A stretch of DNA of 64,000 nt from assembly GCA_963932465.1 (NCBI GenBank), contig OZ010789.1:597709968-597773967 (forward strand), read 5' to 3'. Each line of letters starts with the position of its first letter. The stretch's first letter is position 1. The position numbers were made by a program, and so were the translations under genes. The stretch is from Maratus speciosus. Taxonomy: Eukaryota; Arthropoda; Arachnida; Araneae; Salticidae. A model generated the notes under the pieces. The model did no database searches, was not told the origin of the DNA, and saw nothing but the letters and a program-made list of their open reading frames with translations. This document shows, piece after piece, positions 22,474 through 34,139 of this stretch.

Positions 22474-23559
22474 ACATAATTATATTCATAAAAGAAAAGA
22501 AACGACATCGCAGCTATACTTGACTGATTGATACGCATTCCAATGCAACATAAACGACTGAAAAAGTTATTTCTAAAAATGACAATATTATTATAAAATC
22601 AAAAATGACAAAAACTGAAGAAAAATTCTCTAAGTTTCAACAAAAAGTTGTTTATTGATTCGAGGTGTAAAAAATTAGAAATACGAATAAAATAGTTGGG
22701 AATTATTTGAAAATTTTTATCGATAAATTTAGAATAGAACATTCTTCATAGCAAATGCTTTAAAATTTTTCGTATGGCAAAATTTGTACTGACGTTGCGT
22801 TTTCGGGACATTATCATAGCTCACATAAAAATAAACGAAACATTGTAAGATTGTTTTTTGCTAATTGGTTATTAATACGTATAAAATAAACATTATATAA
22901 TTTATGTCAAATGTAAGAAGGTGCGATTCTTAATGGGATAAAGCATTTCAAATATTTCATTCTCTGACTATTTTGCTGCCCCGTCTGTATTTAAGCTATA
23001 TGTGTGTAATGACAAAACTTTACATATCAAAATTAGCATTAGCATAACTTTTCTTAAGAATTTGAAATAGTTCCAAGAGAGAATATTTCAAACACAGCTC
23101 AGAAAGGGTATAACTGAAGAGAATATTTAAATCTTGACTTTAAGTCACATTTCCATTTTAAAATGTTCATATCATCATAACTTTTGTAAGCATTACGCTG
23201 AAAACTTTTCACGAACTTTTGAGTTTTAGAATGTATGTGTTACTTTATTGAATTTAAATTCCAAACTGCCATTTACATGTAAAATAGAGATTGATATTAT
23301 ACAAGGAAAAAAAACACATTAAATGACATGTTAGGCGTTTATGGTTAAGTGAATAATTATTGTTTTGCGTTTGTAAAAAAAAAAACGAAAAAAAGTTATG
23401 ATTTCTCTTCTAAAATAATAATAAAAAAAACAATTAATTGGAAAATCAAAAATTAAGTCATTTTAAACAAGTAGTCCCGTGCAAAAACCTTCGCAGTGCA
23501 ACATTTTACATTCTTTGCTGATACTTTTAAATTAATTTTAAATTAACAGTCTTGTTTTA
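22474..23559. other. AT-rich spacer
   Basis: Nothing recognisable. Confidence 0.45.
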
Positions 23560-24956
23560 ACAATTTTCCATGACAGTTAACATTTGTTTATGAATTGGGT
23601 TTGACTATCCGCCTGTCTGCCTGAGCCCTATCTTGCGTAAATGTATTCGGATTGTCATGTAATTGATATGCGTTATTTAGGCTTTACCTGGCATGTCCCT
23701 TAATGAAAATGAAGTATGTAGCTGCGATTGCCTTTACTAGGGTGCTTAAAAGTATTTTATTATATTATGGTCTATGGGGAAAAAGATTTATTCTGTATTT
23801 TAACGATGTTAGACCATTTTAAGCATAATGAAGTTTGTATTGATTATTGAGGTATTCTAGAAAATTATTACAAAGAATATGTTGTAGCATTTACAGTATA
23901 TGCACAGGGGAACTCAAAAGTATACCGTGGTATTATAGTATACGAATAAAAATTGTTTGCGGCGTATTTCAATTATGTCATGCTGTACATACATAATGAA
24001 ATTCGTATGAATTGCTCAGGTGTACTAAAACATTCTTTCTGTAGAATATGGAGTGCGAAGAAATTGGCATCAGTTTAGTGGGTCACACAAAATAATTCGT
24101 TTATGTACAGTTCATCAGGAAAAAAATATTCAAAATTAAATATGTTGCACTGTGAAATTGATATACATCGCTGAGGATTTACTAAAAGAAGCTTGCAATA
24201 GAATATGATGTGCATCGCATTTATCGTTGGTTTACATGGATACATAAAAGATTTCTGATATAATATTGTATCCAAATTATTGCCTATAAGAAAAGATTGT
24301 TGAAAACGTTTTTAAGTTTTACTAAATTTTTGCATGCTACATAGTGTGTATAAATTTTTCCTGAGCAATACTGAGAAAGAGCATGAATTGTATGAAAGTA
24401 TTTTTTTAATTTGAGATAGAATTTTCAAGCTCACTGCATTTTGTATTTTAAAATATGTTTGTAGAAAATAAATAAAATCATATACAGGACAATGCAAAAA
24501 CTGTATACATGGATGATAATTTTTGGAAGTATAATTTCAGCAGTTTTAAACATGTTTTTGCATGAACTGCATTAATAAATTAATGTTTGACATGCATAAA
24601 AATAGTTTGGTAACATACATGGCGGTATAAAATAATTCAAGTATGTTTCCTTCGATTGGTAGAAATTGCTGAGGTGAATTTTAAACTGTGTTATGTGTTA
24701 TCTTACTATAGTAAATTGGAACATAAAATGTAAAATATGAACAAGGCTATATATGATATACAAAGCTGCACAAAAGAATCAACGTACTTTTCCGTCTTTC
24801 TATGGTAATTACTGAAATTAGATTTTCAAATGTGGTATTTTTTTTAATGTTTTCATGGTTAGATTATTTAGACTATTAAACTCCGAAGTTTTGTTAAAAT
24901 ATTTTGGAAATGTTGGAAAGTGTTTCATAATCTATGCTTGATGTATGCGTTTTCTT
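23560..24956 (+). repeat. ~150-bp-unit repeat family, copy A
   Basis: The head has a degenerate hairpin remnant then GTTTATGAATTGGGTTTGAC and CCGCCTGTCTGCCTGAGCCC. Diverged units follow, with motif relatives at about 23732, 23905, 24070, 24230, 24483 and 24765 (e.g. GGGTCACACAAAATAATTCG, AAAGCTGCACAAAAGAATC). The tail is TGTTGGAAAGTGTTTCATAA followed by TCTATGCTTGATG. A LINE 3' end is inserted immediately after the tail. Confidence 0.7.
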
Positions 24957-25400
24957 ATATATATATATATATATATAAACTTGGTTTATGGCGTCAGATG
25001 CCGCCATCCGAAGAATCTGCAAGGGTCTTTTTCCATTTTTTTCCGGTCGAGGGTACATTCCTCTATCCCTCATTGCCTTTGAAATATCATCCATCCAGTT
25101 CTTTCATGATCTTCCCCGTTTCCTTTTTTTGTTTGTTTCATAATTGAATGTGATTTTTCGTAGTCTTTCATCATTCATTCATTTGGCATGACCATACCAG
25201 ATTAATTGCTTTTTTCGAATATCATCTAATATGGTTCCTTTATTTTCATTATTTCCTTGATTATGTCATTTCTTATTCTTTCTATTCTTGTTATCCTGCA
25301 TGATCTTCTTAGAGCGTCCATTTCCATTGCCGCTAATTTCTTTCTTTCTCTCTCCATAATTCTTCATCCTTCTGCTCCATATAATAATATGCTCTTTACA
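24957..25400 (-). mobile_element. LINE 3' fragment (C-terminus of endonuclease-RT ORF)
   Basis: The minus strand carries, in broken frames, the conserved C-terminal end of a non-LTR retrotransposon ORF2: a MEMDALRRSCRI..RIERIRN-like block near 25330-25260, a LIWYGH-like block near 25220, and a GRP..WMDDISKAM-type end at 25094-25070 (MDDISKAMRDRGMY is intact). A (TA)n tract at 24957-24978 forms the 3' tail, next to CTTGGTTTATGGCG. The RT core is absent, a typical 5'-truncated insertion. The family is not determined; it is of the group commonly annotated 'endonuclease-reverse transcriptase' in arthropods. Confidence 0.6.
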
Positions 25401-27169
25401 ATCAATGAACAATATGATTACAAACACTATGATTTTTCTTTCTTGTTTAAAAAAAATTGTGTTTACTCTATCGAAATACTGTTCAAAAACTTGTCGTATG
25501 ATACTTTTTTCATCGTTGTGCGTTTTGTACCGAGAGAGAAAGGGAAGTTGACTTCGGAAATAAAATATTTTTGCGTGGACCCTTGAGGGAACTTCACACT
25601 TCAATCTGATATTTTTTTAGCAATATCTGATATTTTTTAGATGTATGTTTGAACTTTAAAAGAAAAATTAAGGATATGAATAGCTGCAAATAACATTAAT
25701 GAAGCCAGAATATCATCTCGTTATTCCATCAAAGTTACAGTAAAGAATGATCGAACATGATAAAAGGTATGCGTGAGAAAAAATTAACAATTGCATATTA
25801 ACTGCATTAACGGATTATGTTATCGCGTTGTTAAAAGCACGGAACAACTAAAAATGGATTGAGATCATAAAAAATACAATTTTAAAAAACAAACTTCTTG
25901 GTGCAGAAATTTAATTTTTGCTAAAAACGTTATGTTGTTTAATTAAAAATTTTAATGTTGCTAGGTTTTTATAAAATTTATAGTAGCATTTATTTTCTAT
26001 TAATAAAATTAATTTTGAACTATTTTTGGATGCAAAAGAAAGTAATACTTCATAAGAAGTTCATGGGACTATAATAAAAAATTTTATAATGTAGATGTAT
26101 GTCTGACAATGATATAGGTTTGACATTTATTTTATATTTGAAACATGTTTGAGCAAGAAACACAAGATGGAAACATATGATAAGTATTTTATCATTATAT
26201 AATATAGTTTTTTATCCATTTGTAGTGATAATTAATAAATAAAGTGGAATTTTGCAATTTGCTTTCAAAATAAAATGCTTTGCTTTTGTCTCTCTTACCT
26301 TCTTTATAACAAAGTTATATAAAATAAATGAAGTTAATATAGATATTTCTGTTGGAAAATGTTCTTAACTTAATGATCTAAAAGATAAGATAATTACCTA
26401 TATTGCGGGGTATAAAGCGCTCCGGTTTACAGTCTAATTCACAATACATTTCGATTTTTCTGGATATTTTCCCCGTATAATGCACACACTATATTGTGCA
26501 AAGAATATATGATATCAGGATATTTATAAACAAAGATAATTATAAAGAAAATTAAAAAGTATGAACTTACTATTAATAATATATACCTGTACTTATTTTT
26601 AACCAACAATGGTTCATTTCACCAACACTTATATAATATTAACAAAAGAGTCTCTCCTCTTTGTGTGTGTAGCTCTCACTCTACTTCTCTACATTATATT
26701 CTTAATTGTACTCTCACTTCTCAATACCACATTAAACTACCCGGCAGCATGTCATTAGAAAATTAGCTGGCTTAATTATTAGATTGGACGGTTCTTTTAA
26801 ATAAAATAATAGAATATATGATTTTTTTTTAAAATAATGAATTTTTATTTACGAACTCTCTTTCTTTCTGAGCCAACTCGGTCGGTGCGCCATGGTTTAG
26901 TCGTGGCTTGGCTCTTGGACTAGTTCCTGGTTTTGAGTTTTGTGACTTAGTATTTTCTTGTAAGTATGTCTTTATTGCAGTGACAAACAACTTAAAATGT
27001 CACAGTATATAAGTCTGTTGAATTTTCTTTTACATTGATATTATGTCTTCTGAAAATTAAAATTGATTTCGAAGCTCAGTATCCAGTTTCAAATTGTGTA
27101 CTTACTGTAATGTTATTTTAGTATTGATGTTAGATTTAAAGTGTATGTGCCTTCACATGATTATGCATG
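25401..27169. other. Spacer; unassigned
   Basis: No gene recognised. The ~110-codon frames at 25257-25604 are mostly the upstream edge of the LINE fragment plus noise. The segment 26850-27000 is less AT-rich (TCGGTCGGTGCGCCATGGTT) and contains a donor-like CTTGTAAGTATG, but I see no reading frame to support an exon. Confidence 0.4.
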
Positions 27170-27858
27170 GTGTCCCAAAAGACCTTGACACATTTTAAAA
27201 CTCAATATAAAATCAAATAATCGTCTTTCAGGAGTACGGTAAGGACTAAAATTTTACTCACGATGAAAAGTTTTCTTCGAGGGAATAAACAAATTTGTTC
27301 CAAACTTCCCCCATATATGGCACTGTATCAGAGAGAAGCATCAAAAACTCAAGACAATCAGTTACAGATCATTATATATTGTTAAAAGCAGTTACAGAGC
27401 AATAACTTTTGCAATCCATTAGCATTGTTGAGTGTGTGCAATCTTTGTAGCTCCAGCCACATCGAAATGGAATTCCAGTTCAACCCACGTGTTCCCTAGC
27501 AATGATTGTGAAACTGACTGGATCACATGAGTGATTCTGGTAATCAGTATTTGAATGTCAACCATAGCTGAAGCATATACTTTGCCTTGACATAAACCCA
27601 CAAAAAGAGTCGAGTAGGTTTAAAACTAATCTGAGAAAAAGAAAAAAAAAGTATGAACAAAACATGCAGATAAGTGGCGCTATCTACGATCGAAGTTTGG
27701 AAATGATCTTTTTCATTTGCTTGAAGAAAACTTTTCATCGTGAGAAGAATTTTAGTACAAACATAACTGCCGGAATAAGAGTAGAATAAAGGGCTGCGGA
27801 CGGAAAGAGGCCGGTCGCCACTGCGGTTGACCCTCCCACCCACCCACAACCGCCGACC
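27170..27858. repeat. Inverted-repeat segment, probable TE remnant
   Basis: AAAATTTTACTCACGATGAA..AAGTTTTCTTC (27248-27286) is the inverse of GAAGAAAACTTTTCATCGTG (27723-27742) and its flanks, about 45 bp per arm. The left flank TGGTGTCCCAAAAGACCTTG resembles the termini of mariner-type repeats, but no right-hand partner is seen. The 38-bp piece GGAATAAGAGTAGAATAAAG..GACGGAAAGA at 27773 recurs at 27959 inside the next element. Confidence 0.5.
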
Positions 27859-28155
27859 GAGACTAATAATAAGTTCGACGCAGGAGGAGTCGTTCGGTAG
27901 CTTCAGGGCTCCAAGTCAAACTCGCTTTCAGTCCTTTCAAACTGGCTTCCGCAAGAGTCGGAATAAGAGTAGAATAAAGGGCTGCGGACGGAAAGATGCT
28001 GCTTGCTGCAGCGGTTAAAAAAAATGAAAATTGAAACCGCACAAATTTAAAAGGGAAATTGCACAAATGAAAGACACCGGAAAGCGGAAAGGGGGGGCTT
28101 GGGGCCCTGAACCTACGAAACGACTCCTGCTGCATCAGAGCTTATTATTAGTCTC
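27859..28155. mobile_element. Foldback MITE, 297 bp
   Basis: Starts GAGACTAATAATAAG and ends CTTATTATTAGTCTC. The arms of ~58 bp (GCAGGAGGAGTCGTTCGGTA..CTTCAGGGC against GGCCCTGAA..CGAAACGACTCCTGCTGC) pair well. It is more GC-rich than its surroundings. No coding sequence or clear target duplication. Confidence 0.7.
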
Positions 28156-29417
28156 TTACAAAAATACAAAGCAATGAATGCGAAATGAAATGCGCTTTTT
28201 TCATTAATAACAATAATCCTGTATGACAATTACTAGAATTTATATTTAATGTTAAAATGGTTCAAGGACTTTTGGGAAACCGCCTACTTACACTTTACTC
28301 TATGTATCTATTGAAAACAACAAACCACTTGAAAAATCGATTTTTTTTTTTTTGTCTTACATTGGTACTGTTTTGTTTTCGGTAGCACCTGTATTATTAT
28401 GTAGTATTTATATTGTATTGTACTTCGTTGTTTGCATTATTAATAATTTTATACATTCATAGTATTTTTTTTTATTCTTTTTTATTTATATTTTTAAGGA
28501 AATATCTATTTTTTCGGTTACGCAAAGTGATCATGTGAAACCTCAAAATGACTTTAAACTCTGTATCAAATTATCAAATCTATTGAAATGCATGGCCATC
28601 AGTTAAAAAATGACCTAAGAACTTGTAAATAGTGCAGTTAACGCAGAAACATGTTGTTTGGTCAATCGTCATATGACCTTAAACCACATAAAATTTCAGA
28701 CGGTGGAATGTATCCCCATTCCCCACCCCCAGCATTGCACTACAAATCCAAAGCGAAAGTTGGATTCTCGGGGCGGTCGTCTCTGTCATTTCGTCTGATA
28801 ACAAACATCATTAAGCTTAAAAGGTATGCAAATTTCGTAAATAAACAGCAGATTATTTAGCCTAAACTTATGATCATATGATTTTTCCTAATTTATAATC
28901 TTTAAATTTCACTTTCGGCGAATAAAGCACATTTGAAATTTCGATTTTTTTTTGTACCAAAAGTGCTCGTTTTACGCCAGAATATATGATAACTAGAATT
29001 TGACTTATCTACTGATGTGTTTTTATACCATTTTTTTTAAACGCAGGATTTTTGAACAAGGTAAAATTTTCCATTTATCATATAGTGTAACTGAACGCAT
29101 TTTAATAATCGGATTCAAATTTATCAAAAATATAGTGAATTTATTTCAGTAATTAATAGCATAATTTATATAAATATTTTTTAATTAAGCACCACAATAC
29201 AATCTATCGATTCAAAATTAATGAAAAAATAAATATTACTAAATTATTTGAAATCTAAATTCAAAGTAAAGTGTCTTACAATTCTGAACAAATTATTATA
29301 AATATCAAGTTTCGCTAGTAATTGGTAACCCACTGTTATTAGTTTATTTAACATGATGCAGTTTAAGTTAACCAGTAAAAACCGTATGTACAAGTATTTG
29401 TTGAATAAGATAAAATA
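28156..29417. other. Spacer
   Basis: Nothing recognisable. The 69-codon frame at 28651-28860 spans a short GC-richer stretch without known motifs. Confidence 0.4.
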
Positions 29418-30194
29418 TTAAAGGGGGCACAGGACCTTTAAATTTTCCGAAAATCAGCTTTCGGTCTTTGTTTTATTCTGATTTTTATAAAATTTCTCAA
29501 CAACATTGAAAAAGTCCATTCAAAAATGTGCATTATTTCTTGAGTTATAATAATTTAGAGACAGTGAGTACAATTGAAGGGCCGTAGATATTGAAACCGT
29601 AAAACTCGTTTTCTCAGATTACTAAAACAGAGTTTTACAGAGTTTTCGAGCACTGTTACTTTCAAACTATATAAGCTATAGTTTTAAAAAAATAACAAAA
29701 TATGCGTTTCTTCTTATAGTCTTCATGCTAAAATTTAAAAAAAAGGTATCACATTTTCGTTATTTACTTTTTTGCACTTGAAAAACTTGAAAAAATTTTA
29801 GAATTTTTTTATTTTTTTTATTATTTTGTGCTAAAATTAAATTTTAAACAAAACATTTAGTGTATATTTTGGTTTTAATTTAGAAGTAAGTGTTTTATGT
29901 TTCTATTTTGTTAAACAAATTGTTTTCTATATGCATAATTTAGAGTTTTATCAAGCGCGCAGCACTTAATGATTTGATCTCACGCTTTAGTGGGATGAAT
30001 TTTTAAATATAAGATTTAAATATTAATTTTGTATATACAAAATTTATTTTTCTGGATAATATAGTTATGAATATACACTTTAGGCAGAAAGGGAAGAAAA
30101 TGTATCTTTATTGCATACTATTTGTACATTGGTACTTTGAAAAGGCGATGTCTTTTATCTTTTCGACCAACTCAAATGTCCTGTAACCCCTTAA
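29418..30194. mobile_element. TTAA-flanked MITE, related family
   Basis: TTAA at 29418-29421 and 30191-30194 bounds 769 bp starting AGGGGGCACAGGACCTTTAA and ending AAATGTCCTGTAACCCC. The terminal pattern (TTAA, G-run, AGGAC, CTTTAAA) matches the design of the 0.9-kb and 4.5-kb MITEs (GGGGTCTCGGGACTCTTAAA), but the interior differs. No coding. Confidence 0.7.
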
Positions 30195-30221
30195 CACATA
30201 AACTACTAGAAATTTCTCAAC

Positions 30222-30305
30222 GATTAGTAAGTAAGTAAGTAAGCACCCACCCTGGGAACCCGCTTTTGGCTTATGGTTAGGTTTGAACCCCGAGCCCAGG
30301 GCAGG
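30222..30305 (-). mobile_element. SINE fragment with (TTAC)n tail
   Basis: The minus strand has a Pol III B-box-like GGTTCAAACC (rc at 30281-30290) followed by a short body and a tail TTACTTACTTACTTAC (30223-30239 on plus). A tRNA-type B box plus a 4-bp repeat tail suggests a tRNA-derived SINE truncated at its head; no convincing A box was found. Confidence 0.45.
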
Positions 30306-30529
30306 GAAAAGTACTATTACCTGTAAAACCCTCTAGTATTTAATCGTGCACTCACTTTATTTCACGTTTTTCAATTCTAGATTTTAAATCAAAATTGTAA
30401 TCAATTGACACACTCGGATATACAGTAGAGTGCCGATTATCGGAACTCCAATTAACCGAACTTTCAATTATACGAACAGTCTATTTCTGTCAAAAGTTTT
30501 TTTTTTTTTTTTAACTTCTTCTTTGGTAA

Positions 30530-31270
30530 CGAATATACAGATACACTTTCTAAAAACGCAACCAACTTTCCCGTAGTAGACTACTCTCTTCCAGCTCCGC
30601 ACTCATATGTTAAGAGAATTTTTCACGCAAAACTGTTGGAGCAGTGGCAGGATCACTGGGACTATTCGGCGTAGAGAAGGGTAGATTCACATATGACCTG
30701 GTTCCAAAGGTCTTCTTAGAGCTTCCTCCCCTCTCTCCTGCCGTTACCGCATTCCTTACAGGACATGGCCCATTTAGAGAGTACCTGTATAAATTCCATT
30801 GCTCAAGCTCCTCTGTATGCGAATGTGGCGATTTAGCAAGTGCATCACACTACTATTACATTTGCCAACTTACCTCACGCTGGCATATTCGGCACCCCTT
30901 ATTAATACCTAAAATTTGGCTAAGTAATATTTTATCCCGCAGCACTTCGTTTAAAATTAAAACAAATATTTAGCTATTTAATGAATCTATCAAACAATTA
31001 ATTCTATTTTCTCTTACCTTAAACAGTTGTCGCGTTGGACATACTATCGCCCATTGTCGCGTTTTTGGCGATCTGGTCCACGACCATAATCTGTAATATC
31101 TCAATGTATTTTACTTTTTGTTATCCTTCTATAAGTCGCCCATTGCTCGCGTTATATTTTCCCGCAACTTGAATCTACAGACTCATTAATGTAACCATTT
31201 TTTAGACCTTAATAAAGGTGGCCGGGGGAACATCTATGCTCTACAGACGTGGTCCCCACGTCTGAGCAGT
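30530..31270 (+). mobile_element. LINE 3' end (ORF2 C-terminus plus 3' UTR) inserted in Tigger element
   Basis: This segment is absent from the sister Tigger copy. Two frames together encode the end of a Jockey/R1-like ORF2: first a SYVKRIFHAKLLEQWQDHW block (30600-30660), then, after a frameshift, 30644-30973 with RFTYDLVPKV, FLTGHGPFREYLYKFHC and a Cys/His cluster (VCECGDLASASHYYYICQL). These motifs follow RNase H at the C-terminus of many arthropod LINEs. The rest is a 3' UTR ending near TAAAGGTGGCCGGGGG. The RT itself is missing (5' truncation). Confidence 0.7.
30644..30973 (+). pseudogene. LINE ORF2 C-terminal fragment
   Basis: The 109-codon frame covers the final domain: residues ~45-60 FLTGHGPFREYLYKFH and residues ~68-90 C-E-C-G...H-Y-Y-Y-I-C (zinc-knuckle-like C-X-C-X7-H-X4-C). 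The apparent start is only the frame entry; the upstream part is in another frame (30530-30660). The end is a natural stop. No catalytic residues are left. Confidence 0.65.
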
Positions 31271-31419
31271 TCCCCTTAGGCAGTCAATTATCCAAACACC
31301 CTGTTTCTCTCATTTTTCCCCCTTCAGATTTAACATGCGAAATCGAATCCCAGATTAGTTTATCGTTGGGAGCAATAACAACGAAAAACAAATTGAAGAA
31401 AATGAAAAGGAATGCTTCC

Positions 31420-31600
31420 CAGATCCATCACATAACAAAGTCTTTGAATCTTTGAATATTTGGAAACAGATATGAAATGGCTCGAATGGCATAAGAACGT
31501 TGATTCTATTCAACTTACGTATAAGGATAATTCGAGATATGGCAGCATTGAAACGAATATCTTCTTTGAAGCAAGCATGCACCAATTGGAGGCTTTTTTG
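31420..31600 (+). pseudogene. Tigger transposase C-terminal remnant
   Basis: Frames in this stretch read pieces such as SLESLNIWKQI and LRIRIIRDMAALKRISSLKQ, matching the Tigger/Jerky C-terminal pattern (..LR.IRD.AA.KR...LKQ..). The sister element carries the same block on the minus strand (47765-47950). Stops are present and the catalytic DDE domain is deleted. Confidence 0.5.
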
Positions 31601-31885
31601 ATGAAATTATAATCTCTGGAGTTCAGAAGATGATGAAAAATGAAAAAGAAAATCTTAAATGATAAAAAAGTAAAAAATAAACCAATCAATAAATAAGACA
31701 AATAAAATAAAATAAAATAAACACGCCAGCACTAGCTGGTGCTGGTAGCCCTAAACCTGGATAAAGTCTGAAGGTTTTAGCATAGTCAGGAACATCCTTT
31801 AAATTGTCTGTCCATTTATCCGAACTTTTGCTTATCCGAACTGGGGTCGGTCCCGACTTATTTGGATAATCGGCACTCTACTCTT

Positions 31886-33180
31886 CTTAATTTTGCTTAA
31901 ACTCAAAACGAACAGAATATTATGCTCTAGAATTAAAATGTATAATAGTTTAAGATTATAAATTCAAGATGAACAGACAATTATTTAACGGAAGCATTAC
32001 GAATCATCATAATCGTTAAGCTGCGACACGATATTTAAATCTTTGGTACAAAAGAACTCCTTTTAATGAGTTAAACTGAGATACTGAATATCGTCGGTAA
32101 TTTCTGTTATTAATTATTAGTAAGAAAACTCGTTTCACTATCTATTATCGCATTTAAGTAAATGAAGTTAAACTCCGGTTCTTTGCTGAGAAATTTATTA
32201 TTCATATGTTGTATCAAAGCCTTTGAATATTTAAAGATATTCTTAAAACTAAAGCCCTTTGTTCTTAATTACCGTAACTCGATAAAATCAATTTAGAGTG
32301 GTATAAGTGTTTCTAAGGAAAATGATTACGCTTTATTTAAATAACCTTTATAGTTTATTGCTTCACCAGCTTCCAAAAGTACAATGTATTATCATTAAGG
32401 TGCAGTTATTCACTGATATCAATCACCAATTTTTAATTATTAATGAATAGCACAATAAAGAGGGTTTATTTTATAAGAATAACATACCAATAATTATTTT
32501 TTTAAAACATGTGCATACAGAGAAAAAAAAAAGAATAAATTTTAAATGAAGGGTAAAAAGGAAAAAAAAAATGAAAGTTTTAATAATAAATAACAATAAC
32601 AATAATAATAATAATAATTAAAAAAATTAAAATTATCTGATGAATTTGGAAGTGGTGAATTTGTCAGATAGCCGGCGTTTTATACGCGATGAGAAAAAAA
32701 ATCATCATGCAACTAGCTATTTATAAAATGTACCTATAAAAAAAAACTAACATGATAATTAAATACACGAAATCAATAGGAAATTACGAATTAAATTTTT
32801 ATTCATTGAATTTACTAAACCATCTCAAACAGACATATAACAAAAGAAATATGTACTTAGAAACTGGTTAATTTTATTAGAATTTCTGCACGAAAAGTAT
32901 TTTCTTGGGTCTCACATCGTAGTACATTTTGTTTAAGTTATAATTTCATTCAAAATAAAGTAACATTTTCATTCTAATGCAAAGAAAAAATATCTTTACT
33001 AAACCTATGAATATCAGAAATATTTGCAATGTAATGTTTTTATTTTCTTCCTTGTTTGAATAAAATAATGAATATTAATGATTTTTTTTAGAATGTATAC
33101 ATTATTTAAATGTTTTATTTCATTTTCCTTTAGTTTTCTGTCTCTTAATTGTATTTGATAAAAATTTTCCACCTCTCTTA
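31886..33180. other. AT-rich spacer
   Basis: No gene recognised. A short (AAT)n tract lies at 32593-32620. Confidence 0.45.
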
Positions 33181-33268
33181 TTGTGCCATTTTCTGATTGG
33201 CTGGTTTCTGCTGTTTTTTTATTGGTTCCCTACTCACATTGTACATTTCACATGCACATTTTTTTCCA

Positions 33269-33434
33269 GATATCATTCACGGTGGGAATTATAGTTCGCA
33301 ATATGATAGGTTGCTCTTGGCAGTGTTACAGCGTATCTTGGAGAAAAGTTTTTCTCATGCTTTTGCTAAACTTTTTGTTTTAAGCTGTTTCGGAAAGAAT
33401 GCATATAGCTTGGCATGTTGTTTGTCTCCAATTC

Positions 33435-33438
<4 letters not shown>
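33269..33438 (+). other. Possible 3'-terminal exon or retroposed fragment (unrecognised)
   Basis: A pyrimidine tract ending CAG (CACATTTTTTTCCAG, to 33269) is followed by ~56 codons open to a TAA at 33438, encoding DIIHGGNYSSQYDRLLLAVL then LEKSFSHAFAKLFVLSCFGK. The stop merges directly with a 45-nt A run. Amino-acid composition is more balanced than in the noise frames nearby. I do not recognise the protein. It could be a terminal exon, a 5'-truncated retrocopy ending in poly(A), or chance. Confidence 0.25.

Positions 33439-33481
<43 letters not shown>
33437..33481. repeat. Poly(A) tract, ~45 nt
   Basis: An uninterrupted A run directly after the open frame described above. It may be a retroposition tail or simple repeat expansion. 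Confidence 0.9.
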
Positions 33482-33483
<2 letters not shown>

Positions 33484-33659
33484 GAAATGTTCATTATAAA
33501 AAATAATTTAAAAGAACAAAATTAAAGATTATGTATTAAAATATAAAAAAATATTTTGAAAAATATTAAGAATTTATATCATGTGAATTTGTTTAATTTG
33601 TGTTAGAGTGATTGCAGTTTTAACGAATTTCATACTCTTAGAGATTACGTACAACGATA

Positions 33660-33675
33660 TAGTCTAATCCATTGA

Positions 33676-33715
<40 letters not shown>

Positions 33716-33772
33716 CTGTTGTTGTTGTTTTCACAGGTGCGAAGCTCTCATTCTCGCGGTACAGTGACAGCG

Positions 33773-33816
<44 letters not shown>
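33660..33816. repeat. Unit flanked by T34 and A38 tracts, related to 35381-35580
   Basis: CATTGATC + T-run + GCTGCTGTTGTTGTTGTTTT + CACAGGTGCGAAGCTCTCAT + ACAGTGACAGCGATTAT + A-run. The same order (CATTGATT, T-run, CA.GG..GCGAAG/GCAGAG.TCTC, AGTGAT.GC.GTTA) recurs twice at 35381-35455 and 35491-35580, so these are three diverged copies of a ~90-110-bp unit around the satellite array. Confidence 0.55.
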
Positions 33817-33817
<1 letters not shown>

Positions 33818-34139
33818 GGTTGGATGTACCAATCCCAAAAGTTTCTTCTATCTTATACATCTTAATATTTCAAAAACTAGTTATATATGCTAATACTTCA
33901 ATATTATTAGTTCAATACTATACCAACTTTGATTTTCAACTTTAATTTCTACTTCAGTCAATTAAACGAACTAAAAACGAGTTAATCTATATCATGATAT
34001 TTGTAAAAATTAATAGTTTTTCCTTATTCTGTTGTTATCAGATATTTGCGAATAGCCGGCTTAGCAGGAAGCGAGTTCCTGCCTTTGCACGAGATGCCGA
34101 TGGACAATAGAACTAGAAAAATCAAGAAAAGTATACAAA
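33817..34139. other. Spacer before the satellite array
   Basis: AT-rich; nothing recognisable except the approach to the array (GATATTTGCGAATAGCCGGC). Confidence 0.4.

Larger units (their letters stand above)
30421..31885 (+). mobile_element. Tigger/pogo-derived element split by a LINE
   Basis: The left end is TA + CAGTAGAGTGCCGATTATCG. The right end is ..GGGGTCGGTCCCGACTTATT..GGATAATCGGCACTCTACTC. It is the same family as 47551-48185 (opposite orientation): aligned blocks include CTATTTCTGTCAAAA and AACATGCGAAATCGAATCCC. Relative to that copy, about 750 bp are inserted between ~30513 and ~31270; the insert is a LINE 3' end. A transposase C-terminal remnant lies at 31420-31600. Confidence 0.8.

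Noticed and set aside
25266..25604. 112-codon minus-strand ORF as a separate gene
   Set aside because: Its 3' part is in a different frame over the LINE ORF2 block; the LINE reading explains the conserved residues.
26850..27000. GC-richer stretch with a donor-like CTTGTAAGTATG
   Set aside because: No open frame joins the putative donor, and no acceptor or homologous protein is seen.
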